Positions 1 to 9,123 of a stretch of DNA of 64,000 bases are shown piece after piece. The notes below the pieces were generated by a model, which was not told where the DNA came from, made no database searches, and saw nothing but the letters and a program-made list of their open reading frames with translations. Source of the DNA: Alphaproteobacteria bacterium (GTDB taxonomy: Bacteria; Pseudomonadota; Alphaproteobacteria; Micropepsales; Micropepsaceae); contig JADHVO010000006.1 in NCBI GenBank assembly GCA_016783965.1, forward strand, positions 285,559 through 349,558, given 5' to 3'. Position 1 is the first letter of the stretch. Each line of letters begins with the position of its first letter. The position numbers and the translations under genes are program-made.

Positions 1-147
1 GGTCGCGAGCGCCGTCAATGCCAGCAGCGTGAAGATGACAAGGCCGCGCGCCAGTCCGGCGCGACCAAGATGTCCGGCTACCAGCGAAGCCGCCAGCAGC
101 AGAATCGCGCCGATGACCGGATCGAACAGATGGTGGATCACGGACAT
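1..147 (-). CDS. Membrane protein N-terminus (partial, runs off left edge)
   Basis: Only the first 49 codons are inside the window. The ATG is at 147, 19 nt downstream of the acyl-CoA dehydrogenase stop on the same strand, so the two may be co-transcribed. The peptide starts MSVIHHLFDPVIGAILLLAA and shows two hydrophobic stretches (about residues 12-26 and 36-49) separated by a short Arg-containing turn, as expected for a small integral membrane protein. No strong Shine-Dalgarno precedes the ATG. The family is not recognisable from this fragment. Confidence 0.4.
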   Translation of the reverse strand, partial: MSVIHHLFDPVIGAILLLAASLVAGHLGRAGLARGLVIFTLLALTALAT

Positions 148-166
148 CGGCGCGAGGCTTTCGTCC

Positions 167-1402
167 CTACAGCAGATCGCCGCCGCAGGCGCTGGCCGTC
201 GTGCCGGTCGCCTTGAACGCCTTGATGACGTTGCGGCCCGTGGTCCACTTGTGCACCTCGTCGGGCCCGTCGACCAGGCGCTGCGAGCGGATGTGGGTGT
301 ACCACGCGGCCAGCGGCGTATCCTGCGAGTAGCCCAGCGCGCCATGGAGTTGGATCGCTGTGTCCACCACCTTGTGCACCATGTTGGCGAGATAGACCTT
401 GGCGATGCCGTTCTCGTTGCGCAGATCCAGGCCCTTTTCTGCTTTGTAGGCGATGTGCATCAGCATCAGCCGCGCGATGTAGAGCTCGCTGGCGCATTCG
501 GCGATCATGAACTGCACGCCCTGGCGCTCGCTCAAGAGCTTGCCGAAGGTCGAGCGCTTGCTGATGTGCTCCACCGCCATGTCGAGGGCGCGCTGCGCCA
601 TCGCGACGTTGTGCATGCCATGCCGCAGGCGGCCATACGCCAAACGGTGCTGACCCATGTTGAAGCCATTGCCTTCGCCGCCGAGCAGGTTCTCAGCCGG
701 CACCTCAAGGTCCTTGATTTCCACCTCGGCATGGCCGCCGCCAAGAATGTGCGATAGCGGTCCTTCGATGCCCATTGTCTTGATGTTGCGCTTGATCTTG
801 TAGCCCGGGTTCGGAAGCTCCACGAGGAAGGTCGAGAACTGCTGATGCCGCGGCGCATCGGGACTGGTCTTCGCCATGACCAGCGCCACATCTGCCACGC
901 TCGCGGCGGAAGAGAACCACTTCTCGCCGTTCAGCACATAGGTCGAGTTGCCCTTCTTCTCGGCCCGCGTCTGCATGCCGGTGGCATCCGCACCCGACGC
1001 CTTCTCGGTCATCGAGTAGCAGATGCGCTTCTCGCCGTTCAGCAGGGGTTTTAGGAACCGCTCTTTCTGGTCCGGGGTGCCGTTCTGGAGCAGCGTCAGC
1101 ATGGTCGCGTCGTCGGGACCCTGCGTGTTCATCGACAGGGCGCCGAGATAGCTCTCGCCCAGCTCCATCTGCACCAGCGCGTTCGCCAGCGGGCCGAGCC
1201 CCATGCCGCCCCACTCCTTCGGAATGAACGGGCACCACAGGCCCTGCTTGCGCGCCTTGGCGCGCAGTTCGCCCAGGATGGTCTTGTAGTCACCGCCGTC
1301 GAGCAGCTTCTTCTCCGCCGGACGGCACTCGTCGTGCACCCATTTGCGCACTTTCGCGCGGATCGCCTTGGCGTCCTCCGGGATCTCGAAGTCGATAGCC
1401 AT
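167..1402 (-). CDS. Acyl-CoA dehydrogenase, ACAD10/11-like
   Basis: 411-residue FAD-dependent acyl-CoA dehydrogenase that would form the 2,3-double bond of an acyl-CoA in beta-oxidation. Visible features are the N-terminal helical domain, the substrate/FAD segment ICYSMTEKASGADATGMQTR, and the C-terminal DGPDEVHKW motif, which carries the catalytic-base region typical of the long-chain ACAD10/11 branch. The start at 1402 (MAIDFEIPEDAK) is preceded by AGAGAGGA. An upstream in-frame start would add about 31 basic residues without family similarity. It is divergent from the SPFH gene across a 158-bp shared promoter region. Family assignment is firm; chain-length preference is inferred. Confidence 0.93.
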   Translation of the reverse strand: MAIDFEIPEDAKAIRAKVRKWVHDECRPAEKKLLDGGDYKTILGELRAKARKQGLWCPFIPKEWGGMGLGPLANALVQMELGESYLGALSMNTQGPDDATMLTLLQNGTPDQKERFLKPLLNGEKRICYSMTEKASGADATGMQTRAEKKGNSTYVLNGEKWFSSAASVADVALVMAKTSPDAPRHQQFSTFLVELPNPGYKIKRNIKTMGIEGPLSHILGGGHAEVEIKDLEVPAENLLGGEGNGFNMGQHRLAYGRLRHGMHNVAMAQRALDMAVEHISKRSTFGKLLSERQGVQFMIAECASELYIARLMLMHIAYKAEKGLDLRNENGIAKVYLANMVHKVVDTAIQLHGALGYSQDTPLAAWYTHIRSQRLVDGPDEVHKWTTGRNVIKAFKATGTTASACGGDLL

Positions 1403-1560
1403 TGTCGTTTTCCTCTCTGGATGGTTGTTGCGCGCACTGTACCGGCAAAACCAGTATGCCCGCCAGCACCGGCGCTTCTTCTTCCCTTGCGGCACGGAAA
1501 TTTCGGCTGCCTTTTGGGTAGCCTGGGTGATATCTAGGCAAGCCTCGTCAGGGAGATGTC

Positions 1561-2340
1561 GTGGTGGCTTTCCTTCCCGGCCTTTTGATTGTCCTCTTCG
1601 TTGTCGGGCTCACAGGTTTTCGCATCGCGCAGCAATACGAGCGCGCCCTGATATTCCGCTTTGGCCGCTTCATCGATATCCGCGGACCGGGCCTCTTCTG
1701 GATCGTGCCGCTGGGCGTCGAGAGGGCCGTGAAGGTCGACATGCGCGTGCTGACCGACGGCGTCGAGCAACAGGAGGCGATGACGCGCGACAACGTTCCG
1801 ATCAAGGTCAACGCGGTGATCTGGTACCGTGTGGTCAAGCCGGATTTCTCCGTGATCAAGGTTCAGAACGTGCGCAACGCCGTGATCCAGGTCGCCCTCA
1901 CCACGCTGCGCAATGTCATCGGTCAGCATTCGTTGGACGACGTGCTCAAGGAACGCGAGAAGCTTTCCGGGCTCTTGAAGGAACGGGTCGACTCCATGAC
2001 GGAAGAATGGGGTGTCGAGATCCAGAACGTTGAAATGAAGAATGTGGAGATTCCAGTCTCGATGCAGCGCGCCATGGCGCAGGAGGCCGAGGCGCTGCGC
2101 GAAAAGCGTGCCCGCATCATCAAGGCGGAAGCCGAAATGGACGCGGCCATCAAGCTGCGGGAGGCGGCCGATGAGATCATGAAGACGCCGGCCTCGCTGG
2201 AGCTTCGCCGCATGCAGATGCTGACCGAGATTGGCGCCGAGCAGAACACCATGACCGTCGTCATGATGCCCAGCGAGTTCGTGTCCGCAGCCCGCGCCTT
2301 CGCGGAAGGCGTCCCCGTGCTGCCCAAGGAAGCGCCCTGA
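1561..2340 (+). CDS. SPFH/stomatin-family membrane protein (slipin-like)
   Basis: 259 residues: one N-terminal transmembrane helix (about 2-20), then an SPFH/Band 7 domain opening with YERALIFRFGR and containing the conserved GPGLFWIVP segment, then a coiled-coil stretch rich in Glu/Lys/Ala (about 165-215). Slipins form membrane-associated oligomers and organise microdomains. The GTG start at 1561 follows AGGGAG at 1551-1556. No NfeD-type protease partner, the usual slipin neighbour, is adjacent. The next gene is an unrelated secreted peptidase. Confidence 0.9.
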   Translation: MVAFLPGLLIVLFVVGLTGFRIAQQYERALIFRFGRFIDIRGPGLFWIVPLGVERAVKVDMRVLTDGVEQQEAMTRDNVPIKVNAVIWYRVVKPDFSVIKVQNVRNAVIQVALTTLRNVIGQHSLDDVLKEREKLSGLLKERVDSMTEEWGVEIQNVEMKNVEIPVSMQRAMAQEAEALREKRARIIKAEAEMDAAIKLREAADEIMKTPASLELRRMQMLTEIGAEQNTMTVVMMPSEFVSAARAFAEGVPVLPKEAP

Positions 2341-2416
2341 CATCGCGCGGGTCATTCTCGCCTTCAGCGCAGCATTCCGCCATATTTGGTGCCGAAAACG
2401 CAGGGGAATCCCACGC

Positions 2417-4249
2417 ATGCAATCCAGATGTCTCGCCGCCGCGGCAGTTGCCGCGGTGCTGGCCGTCTCGCTCGCCATTGGCACGTCGGCAAAATCCGTC
2501 AGGCCCGCGGCCGCGCCCACCGCCGCCGAAGCACGGGCCTTCATCGCGAGGGCGGAAGCCGATCTCGCCAGGCAGGGCGAATACGAGGCCCACGTCGCCT
2601 GGGTGCAGAACACCTACATCATGGACGACACGAACTGGCTGACCGCTCGGGCGAATGCCGAGGGCACCGACATGACCGTGCGGTACGCCAAGGAAGCGGC
2701 GCGCTTCGATCATGTCCAGGTCGATCCGGTCACCCGACGCAAGCTGTACCTGCTGACACACCAGCTCGTTCTGCCAGCCTCGTCCAGGCCCGGCGCCAGC
2801 CAGGAGCTCGCCGACATCCGGGCACGCCTGACGGCCGACTACTCGACGGCGAAGTTCGAGTACAAGGGCAAGACACTCACGCTCGACGATCTGGAAGACA
2901 TCCTGCGCACGTCGCGCGATCCCAACGAGACCAAGACGCTCTGGGAAGGCTGGCGCACTGTATCGTCACCGCAGATGGTGAAGGACTACCAGCGCCTCGT
3001 CGTGCTCGCCAATGAGGGTTCGCGTGAGCTCGGCTTTGCGGATACAGGCGCCCTATGGCGTTCGGGTTACGACATGCCAGCGGACGACTTCGCGAAGAAG
3101 ACCGACGCGGTCTGGCATCAGGTCGAGCCCCTCTACAACAAGCTCCACTGCTACGTCCGCGCCAAGCTCAGCGAGAAATACGGCCCGGCTGTGCAGCCGG
3201 CGACCGGCCCGATCCGTGCCGATCTCCTGGGCAACATGTGGGCGCAGGAATGGGGCAACATCTACGACATCGTTGCGCCCACCGGCGGACCAGGCCTCGG
3301 CTACGACCTGACGAAACAGCTCGTCGATCACGGCTATGACGCGATGAAGATCGTTCACACGGCCGACAACTGGTACCAGTCGATCGGCCTGCCGCCCGAG
3401 CCGCCGACTTTCTGGACCCGCTCGATGTTCACGCGCCCACGCGACCGCGACGTCGTGTGCCACGCCTCGGCCTGGGACGTCGACGGGAAGAATGACCTGC
3501 GCGTGAAAGCCTGCTTCACCGTGACCGCGGACGATTTCTACACCGCGCATCACGAACTGGGGCATAACATGTACCAGCGCGCTTACCAGAATCAGCCCTA
3601 CCTGTTCCGGGACGGTGCCAATGACGGCTTCCACGAAGCAATCGGCGACTTCGCCGGCCTCAACGCACTGACGCCCGACTATCTGAAGCAGCTCGGCTTG
3701 ATCGACACCGTGCCGCCGGCGGAAGCCGACATTCCGTACCTGTTGCGCATGGCGCTGGACAAGGTTGCGTTCCTGCCCTTTGGCCTTCTGGTCGATAAAT
3801 GGCGCTGGGGTGTGTTCAGCGGCAAGATCACGCCGGAGCACTACAACGATGCGTGGTGGGATCTGGTGAAGGAGTACCAGGGCCTGACCCCGCCAGGGCC
3901 GCGCCCGGCGAACGCGTTCGACCCCGGCGCGAAATTCCACGTCGCGAACAACACGCCTTACATGCGCTACTTCCTGGCGGCGATCTACGAATTCCAGTTC
4001 TACCGTGCGGCCTGCCGCCAGGCGGGCTGGAAGGGCCCGCTCAACCGCTGCTCGATCTACAACAACAAGACGGTTGGCGCGAAATTCCAGGAGATGCTGA
4101 GGCTGGGCCAGTCGAAGCCATGGCCGGAAGCGCTGGCCACGTTTACCGGCGAGCATGACATCGACGCGACCGCCATCACCGATTACTTTGCACCGTTGTC
4201 CGGCTGGCTGGACAAGCAGAACCAGGGCCGCGTCTGCACGCGATCGTAA
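2417..4249 (+). CDS. M2-family zinc peptidase (angiotensin-converting-enzyme-like), secreted
   Basis: 610 residues. An N-terminal signal peptide (hydrophobic Ala/Val core, about residues 5-24) suggests periplasmic location. The zinc site is HHELGH with the HExxH at residues 379-383 and the third ligand Glu407 in GFHEAIGD, the typical M2 gluzincin arrangement. Length agrees with bacterial single-domain ACE homologues, which are dipeptidyl carboxypeptidases. A strong hairpin terminator follows at 4334-4368, so this gene probably ends its transcript. Natural substrates are unknown. Confidence 0.93.
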   Translation: MQSRCLAAAAVAAVLAVSLAIGTSAKSVRPAAAPTAAEARAFIARAEADLARQGEYEAHVAWVQNTYIMDDTNWLTARANAEGTDMTVRYAKEAARFDHVQVDPVTRRKLYLLTHQLVLPASSRPGASQELADIRARLTADYSTAKFEYKGKTLTLDDLEDILRTSRDPNETKTLWEGWRTVSSPQMVKDYQRLVVLANEGSRELGFADTGALWRSGYDMPADDFAKKTDAVWHQVEPLYNKLHCYVRAKLSEKYGPAVQPATGPIRADLLGNMWAQEWGNIYDIVAPTGGPGLGYDLTKQLVDHGYDAMKIVHTADNWYQSIGLPPEPPTFWTRSMFTRPRDRDVVCHASAWDVDGKNDLRVKACFTVTADDFYTAHHELGHNMYQRAYQNQPYLFRDGANDGFHEAIGDFAGLNALTPDYLKQLGLIDTVPPAEADIPYLLRMALDKVAFLPFGLLVDKWRWGVFSGKITPEHYNDAWWDLVKEYQGLTPPGPRPANAFDPGAKFHVANNTPYMRYFLAAIYEFQFYRAACRQAGWKGPLNRCSIYNNKTVGAKFQEMLRLGQSKPWPEALATFTGEHDIDATAITDYFAPLSGWLDKQNQGRVCTRS

Positions 4250-4260
4250 GTTGATGGCTA

Positions 4261-4320
4261 CTCCCCTTCCGCACGCGAAAGGGGAGGGGACCGCTTGCGA
4301 AGCGATGGGGCGACCGCCCC
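4261..4320. repeat. REP-like palindromic intergenic element
   Basis: An 8-bp inverted repeat (CTCCCCTT at 4261-4268, AAGGGGAG at 4279-4286) is followed by further small palindromes (CGCTTGCGAAGCG, GGGGCGACCGCCCC). Such G/C-rich tandem hairpins are common as dispersed intergenic elements in alphaproteobacteria. I see no second copy in this window, so the assignment as a repeat is only by resemblance. Confidence 0.25.
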
Positions 4321-4333
4321 GCGCCAATACAAG

Positions 4334-4368
4334 GGCCGCGGCAGCAGTGCCGCGGCCTTTTATTTTTA
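4334..4368 (+). terminator. Rho-independent terminator after the M2 peptidase
   Basis: Perfect 10-bp stem (GGCCGCGGCA at 4334-4343, TGCCGCGGCC at 4348-4357) with a GCAG loop, followed by TTTTATTTTT. Confidence 0.85.
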
Positions 4369-4539
4369 TAACTCGTCACAGAAACTGCGCGGCAAACCCG
4401 CCCGGCCCCTGCGTCACGCCTTACGAATTGCTGCGCAGCACACAAAGCCGGCCATTGCCGCTCTGCGCCGCGGCGCTAGCATTCCCCCATCGATATCAAC
4501 GCGAAGCGGAATCGCCGCTCGCAAGGGAGGAAGACGCAC

Positions 4540-5163
4540 ATGGCATCGACCACAATGACGGCGGCGAAGAAGCCCACCTATCTCGGATTGCTCAATGCCA
4601 TCTCGCTCGCGGAAACCGAAGCGGGCGTCTATCTGCGAGCTTGGGCGGACGCGACATGCGACGAGGAGCTCGCCTGCACCCTGCGCCTCGTCGCGGCGCG
4701 CGAGACCAGCCACGGCGTGCTCTTCTGCCGCATGCTGAGCGAGCTCGGTTACGAGCTGCGCGAAAAGGCCGATCCGAAATCGGCCGAGCGCATCGCGCGC
4801 TACGCCAACCCGAAGATCAGCGACCTCGACAAGCTCCCGAAACAGGGGAGCGGTGAGGAGAAGGATCCCTTCGGCGAGATCGAGCGGGCGATGGCCGACG
4901 GCGCCTACGATCCCGTCACCTGCAACATGCTCTCCTGGTACATCTGCGAGGAACGCGACAGCGGCGCCAAGCTGCGCGAAGCGTATGCGAAGGTCCGCGC
5001 CAAGGCCGGCGTCTCCGTCAAATCGAACGGCAACGGCAAGGCCATGACTGGCGGTAACGGCCACTCCGGCCCGAGCGAGGACGCCAAGGCGATCATGGCC
5101 TGCATGACCGAAGGCTTCGCCAGGCTGGAGAAATCGATCCAGAAAGCCATGGCCCGCGCCTGA
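4540..5163 (+). CDS. Ferritin-like helical protein (putative diiron)
   Basis: 207 residues, largely helical. Glu residues in LNAISLAETEAGVYLRA, the E-x-x-H signature in AARETSHGVLFCRML, and a later helix WYICEERDSGAKLREAY look like a four-helix ferritin/rubrerythrin-type fold with a possible diiron site. The C-terminal 60 residues contain a Gly/Asn-rich linker (SNGNGKAMTGGNGHSG) and a short amphipathic helix. The ATG at 4540 follows GGGAGGAAG. The gene sits 10 nt upstream of the SCP2-PhyH gene, so the two are probably co-transcribed. Metal binding is inferred; no specific subfamily was recognised. Confidence 0.6.
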   Translation: MASTTMTAAKKPTYLGLLNAISLAETEAGVYLRAWADATCDEELACTLRLVAARETSHGVLFCRMLSELGYELREKADPKSAERIARYANPKISDLDKLPKQGSGEEKDPFGEIERAMADGAYDPVTCNMLSWYICEERDSGAKLREAYAKVRAKAGVSVKSNGNGKAMTGGNGHSGPSEDAKAIMACMTEGFARLEKSIQKAMARA

Positions 5164-5173
5164 GAGGACAGCG

Positions 5174-6427
5174 ATGTTCACCCTGCCGCACCAGTTCGAA
5201 TTCCTGTCCGATGCCTGGCTCGACGAAGCGCGCCGCTTCCTCGAACGCGAAACGGTGCAGAGGAAGGATCGGCTGGGCGGCAGGCCATTCTCGGTCGCGG
5301 AGCGTTTCATCAATGCCCCGCCCCACATGACGTGTGCGGATAACGTCGCCCAATGGTCGATGCGTTATGACGGCGACAAGGTCACCGTCGCCCGCGAATT
5401 CGATGAAAACGCCGACCAGCGCATCGAAGGCGACTACCAGGCGGCGCTGACCGCGGCACAGTTCGTCGGCCTGCTCGCGCCCGGCGCGATGAAGGCGATG
5501 CTGCGCGAGCTGAGGGCGGTGTACGGCAAGGACCGCCTGCCGCGCATCGCGGGCAGCCTCCCCGATCCGCAAGCCAACGAACTGATGGGCCACCTGCACG
5601 ATCATCTCGGTCGCCGCACGGTGGAGAATCCTGACCTCGCGCACCGCGCCGCTGCACAGGGCCTCACCGCCAATATCCGCGAGATGGAAGAGACCGGTTA
5701 CACCGTCATCGAGAAGGCGATCTCGCCGGACTTCGCCGAAGACGTGCGCCACGCCACGCTGCGCGCGCTGTCGGAGCACAACACCATTTCGCTGCAATGG
5801 ATGCTCTATCACGGCCGCGAGATCGAGCTGCTCGCGCTCAATCCGAAGATGATGACTCTGATCGACGCCTCGCTCGGCCGCGGCGCCGTCATCGCTTCGC
5901 TGAGCGCCATCCGCAAGGGTCCTGGCCCGGGCTTCATCCCGAACCACACCGACTACTCGCACGTACCAGAGCCCTATCCCGAATTCGCCATGACCGGCGT
6001 CGGCGTCTGGGCGCTCGAGGATTGGACCGCGGCGTCGGGCCCCACCTGGATCATCCCCGGCAGCCACAGGATGCGCCGCGCGCCGCGCCCGGGGGAAGGC
6101 CACAATGGAGGCGTGCCGATCGAGATGCCGAAAGGCTCGGCTGTCTACTTCACCTCCGGCGTGTGGCACTGGCAGGGCGACCGCACCGAGCCCGGCGAGC
6201 GCGTCACGCTCCACATGCACTACAACCGTGGCATCCTGCGCAGCCTCGAACCCAAGAAGGTCGACCCGCTCCACCGCAATCCGCCGCGCCTGGGCGAAAT
6301 GCTGGGCGAGGACGATTGGTTCGACAAGATGGCCGGCATCGGTCGCGATCATGTGCGATTCCAGCACATGCTCCAGCTCCACAAGTTCACCGACCAGAAG
6401 AAGCGCGAGATTCTCGAAACCGCCTAG
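5174..6427 (+). CDS. SCP2-like/phytanoyl-CoA dioxygenase (PhyH) two-domain protein
   Basis: 417 residues. The first ~120 resemble a sterol-carrier-protein-2-like fold (MRYDGDKVTVAREF, then an acidic strand and DYQAALTAAQFVGLL). From about 170 onward it is a PhyH-type Fe(II)/2-oxoglutarate oxygenase, with the HxD motif in NHTDYSH, WIIPGSH, a distal His in SGVWHWQGDR and the 2-oxoglutarate-binding Arg in PGERVTLHMHY. Together these suggest hydroxylation of a lipid or acyl-CoA carried by the SCP2 domain. Its stop overlaps the OsmC stop by 4 nt in convergent orientation (shared CTAG). Substrate unknown. Confidence 0.8.
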   Translation: MFTLPHQFEFLSDAWLDEARRFLERETVQRKDRLGGRPFSVAERFINAPPHMTCADNVAQWSMRYDGDKVTVAREFDENADQRIEGDYQAALTAAQFVGLLAPGAMKAMLRELRAVYGKDRLPRIAGSLPDPQANELMGHLHDHLGRRTVENPDLAHRAAAQGLTANIREMEETGYTVIEKAISPDFAEDVRHATLRALSEHNTISLQWMLYHGREIELLALNPKMMTLIDASLGRGAVIASLSAIRKGPGPGFIPNHTDYSHVPEPYPEFAMTGVGVWALEDWTAASGPTWIIPGSHRMRRAPRPGEGHNGGVPIEMPKGSAVYFTSGVWHWQGDRTEPGERVTLHMHYNRGILRSLEPKKVDPLHRNPPRLGEMLGEDDWFDKMAGIGRDHVRFQHMLQLHKFTDQKKREILETA

Positions 6428-6852
6428 ATGCTGTACGTCGCGTTCATCGTGATTGTCGCGCGCAGCAGCTTGGACACCGGGCAGTTTGCCTTCGCGGTTT
6501 CCGTCGCGACCTGGACCTTCGTTCGGTCCGCGCCGGGCGCCTTCACCGTCACGGTCAGGTGCACGGCAGGAATCTCGAACCCGCCGCCCGCCTGCACCAG
6601 CTCCACCGTCGAGGTCGTGTCGATCGCGTCCGCCGTGATGTGCGCCTTCGCCAGTTCCGCCGACAGCGCCATGGAGAAGCACGCCGCATGCGCCGCGCCG
6701 ATGATCTCCTCCGGGTTCGAACCCTTCTCGTCGCCGAACCGCTTGGCGAAGCTGTAGGGGATCTCGGCGAGCGCCCCGCTTTCTGTCGAGATCGTGCCCT
6801 TGCCGGTGCGAAGATCGCCTTCCCAGTGCGCTGAACCGCTGCGCTTCGTCAT
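6424..6852 (-). CDS. OsmC/Ohr-family protein
   Basis: 142 residues of the OsmC fold, a thiol-dependent peroxidase family that reduces organic hydroperoxides. Recognisable parts are the N-terminal GSAHWEGDLRTGKGTIS, the helix with the first catalytic cysteine in GAAHAACFSMALSAELA, and the second in AKANCPVSKLLR. The start at 6852 is preceded by GGAGAC. An upstream extension in the same frame belongs to a decayed regulator remnant and not to this gene. It faces the PhyH gene with overlapping stops. Confidence 0.9.
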   Translation of the reverse strand: MTKRSGSAHWEGDLRTGKGTISTESGALAEIPYSFAKRFGDEKGSNPEEIIGAAHAACFSMALSAELAKAHITADAIDTTSTVELVQAGGGFEIPAVHLTVTVKAPGADRTKVQVATETAKANCPVSKLLRATITMNATYSI

Positions 6853-6939
6853 GACTGTCTCCAATGTTGCCGCATCCGCCACGATAACGCGCAGATGCGG
6901 CCGGGATAGCCAAACATTCTCTGGTGTAAGTGGTGCCGG

Positions 6940-7095
6940 ACATTCAGGCGCCTGCGATCCGCGCAGGAGCGCCTCGATATTGTCCTCTAAGCGCGACACC
7001 GAAGCGTTGTCCTCCAGCACCAGCCGCACGCACACCCCGTCGATGAAGGCCGACAGCACATCCGGTGCGATCGCCGCCGTCGCCGCGCTGGCGGC
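6940..7095 (-). pseudogene. Possible TetR/BetI-type regulator C-terminal remnant
   Basis: In frame with osmC but upstream of its start, the minus strand reads DVLSAFIDGVCVRLVLEDN followed by SVSRLEDNIEALL, the usual look of a TetR-family C-terminal helix. A TAG interrupts the frame about 15 codons further upstream, and no DNA-binding N-terminus is found in any frame up to 7500. A regulator gene here seems to have decayed. This rests on pattern resemblance only. Confidence 0.3.
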
Positions 7096-7504
7096 TGAGG
7101 CCGACCAGGTCTCCTATCTCTGGTTCCTCGATGTCCTGCGTCGCGCTACCGCCGGCCAACGCTTCGCGCATCGCCTTCGATCCACCGCTTCCCGCCCGGC
7201 CGCGAAGGCCTAAACCAGCGCATGCCTGCCGCGATCGTCAATGCGATCGCCCGCTGCAAGGTGCAGTTCTGGCGCGACAAGGGTTTCAGCGGCCAGGTCT
7301 TCACCACGATGCAGCGCCTTGAACCTTTATGGCAGGAATTCCCCAAAGCGGATCAGTCGCTTAACCGCCAGGGCACGAGTTGAATGAGTCTGAATCGGAA
7401 CTGGAAAAGTCAGCGAAATCAAATGCCTCGCAGGCTGACAACTTGTCATCTTAAACGGACCATGCGAGCAATGGCGAAATAAATGAAAAAGGGTGGATGC
7501 GGCA
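7096..7504. other. Non-coding or degenerate region
   Basis: No convincing intact gene. A plus-strand stretch ending at 7383 (codons from 7222: MPAAIVNAIARCKVQFWRDK...) reads like natural protein but has a stop about 45 codons upstream and no Shine-Dalgarno. It may be the tail of a lost gene. The last 100 bp before the monooxygenase are AT-richer than average and probably hold its promoter. Confidence 0.3.
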
Positions 7505-8995
7505 ATGGAACACTTTGATGTCCTGATCGTCGGCGCGGGCCTGTCGGGCATCGGTGCGGCGTACCACCTTCAGACCGAATGCCCCGGCAAGACCTACGCG
7601 ATCCTCGAAGGGCGCGATGCCATCGGCGGCACCTGGGATCTGTTCCGCTATCCCGGCATCCGCTCCGACAGCGACATGTTCACCCTCGGCTACCGCTTCA
7701 AACCGTGGGTAGAATCGAAAGCGATCGCCGACGGCCCTTCGATCCGCAAATACGTCCGCGAGACCGCAAGCGAGAACGGTATCGACAAGCACATCCGTTA
7801 CCATCACCTCGTGAAGCGCGCCAACTGGTCGACCGAGACCGCGCGCTGGACCGTGGAAGCCGACGTCGGCGGCCGCGCGACAGCGCTGACCTGCAACTTC
7901 CTCTTCATGTGCAGCGGCTATTACGACTATCGCGGCGGTTACGATCCGGAATTCCCGGGCCGCGACAGCTTCGCCGGCAAGATCGTCCATCCGCAGTTCT
8001 GGCCGGAAGACCTCGACTACACGGGCAAGAAGGTTGTGGTGATCGGCTCCGGCGCCACCGCGGTGACGCTGGTGCCCGAGATGGCGAAGAAGGCGGCGCA
8101 TGTCACCATGCTCCAGCGTTCGCCGACCTATGTCGTGTCGCGCCCAGGTGAGGACGCCCAGGCGAACTGGCTGCGCGAAAAGCTTGGGCCCAAGGCGTCC
8201 TACGCGATCACGCGCTGGCGCAACGTCCTGTTCGGACTCTTCTTCTTCCGCATGGCGCGCAAGAACCCGGACAAGGTGAAGCAGAACCTTATCGCCATGG
8301 TGAAGAAGGAGATGGGTCCCGATTATGACGTCGCGACGCATTTCACGCCGCGCTACAACCCGTGGGACCAGCGCCTCTGCCTCGTCCCCGACAGCGACCT
8401 GTTCAACGCGCTGAAGAGCAACGCGGCCTCGGTCGTTACCGACCAGATCGAAACCTTCACGCCCACCGGCATCCGGCTGAAGTCGGGCGAGGATCTCGAT
8501 GCCGACATCATCGTCACTGCGACGGGCCTCAAGCTCATCGTCGCCGGCGGCATGCAGGCGAGCGTCGACGGCCGCGCGATCAATTTCAACAAGACGATGA
8601 GTTACAAGGGCATGATGTACTCTGACGTGCCCAACATGGCGTCGTGCTTCGGCTACACCAACGCCTCGTGGACGCTGAAATGCGATCTCACCTGCGAATA
8701 TGTCTGCCGCATGCTGAATTACATGGACAAGACGGGCGCTGAGATCGCGACGCCCAGGGGCGACCCGTCCGTTCAGGAATTGCCATGGCTGGATTTCTCG
8801 TCGGGCTATGTGCAGCGCGCGCTGGACGTTCTGCCGAAGCAGGGTGCGACCAGGCCGTGGCGCCTCTACCAGAACTACGCGCTCGACATGCTGACCCTGC
8901 GCTTCGGCAAGGTCGATGACGGCACGATGAAGTTCGAGAAAGCGCACCCCGTCGCTGCCAACGCCAACGCGCCGACGGCAATTGCGGCGGAGTAG
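7505..8995 (+). CDS. Flavin-dependent monooxygenase, type I Baeyer-Villiger family (copy 1)
   Basis: 496 residues from the ATG at 7505; a GTG at 7493 would add four. There are two dinucleotide-binding sites: GAGLSG near the N-terminus for FAD and GSGATA in the middle for NADPH. Between them lies FAGKIVHPQFWP, a full match to the Baeyer-Villiger fingerprint FxGxxxHxxxWP. Such enzymes insert oxygen next to a carbonyl or oxidise heteroatoms. An acyl-CoA ligase follows 128 bp downstream on the same strand, which fits a catabolic role. Related to the copy at 58783-60282. Confidence 0.9.
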   Translation: MEHFDVLIVGAGLSGIGAAYHLQTECPGKTYAILEGRDAIGGTWDLFRYPGIRSDSDMFTLGYRFKPWVESKAIADGPSIRKYVRETASENGIDKHIRYHHLVKRANWSTETARWTVEADVGGRATALTCNFLFMCSGYYDYRGGYDPEFPGRDSFAGKIVHPQFWPEDLDYTGKKVVVIGSGATAVTLVPEMAKKAAHVTMLQRSPTYVVSRPGEDAQANWLREKLGPKASYAITRWRNVLFGLFFFRMARKNPDKVKQNLIAMVKKEMGPDYDVATHFTPRYNPWDQRLCLVPDSDLFNALKSNAASVVTDQIETFTPTGIRLKSGEDLDADIIVTATGLKLIVAGGMQASVDGRAINFNKTMSYKGMMYSDVPNMASCFGYTNASWTLKCDLTCEYVCRMLNYMDKTGAEIATPRGDPSVQELPWLDFSSGYVQRALDVLPKQGATRPWRLYQNYALDMLTLRFGKVDDGTMKFEKAHPVAANANAPTAIAAE

Positions 8996-9123
8996 TCAAA
9001 CGCCGGCGACGCCCGCCTTCGCGTCGGTAGGATTTTGCAACAAAATCGGCACTTGGCGCAGCGTCCGCAAAGTTTTTCAATGCGTTCGCCAGCGGGCACC
9101 AGACCCGCAACCGGGAGCACGCC

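Noticed and set aside
5093..6943. 616-codon minus-strand frame across the PhyH gene
   Set aside because: Overlaps two well-supported genes (PhyH and OsmC) in another frame and has shadow-like composition.
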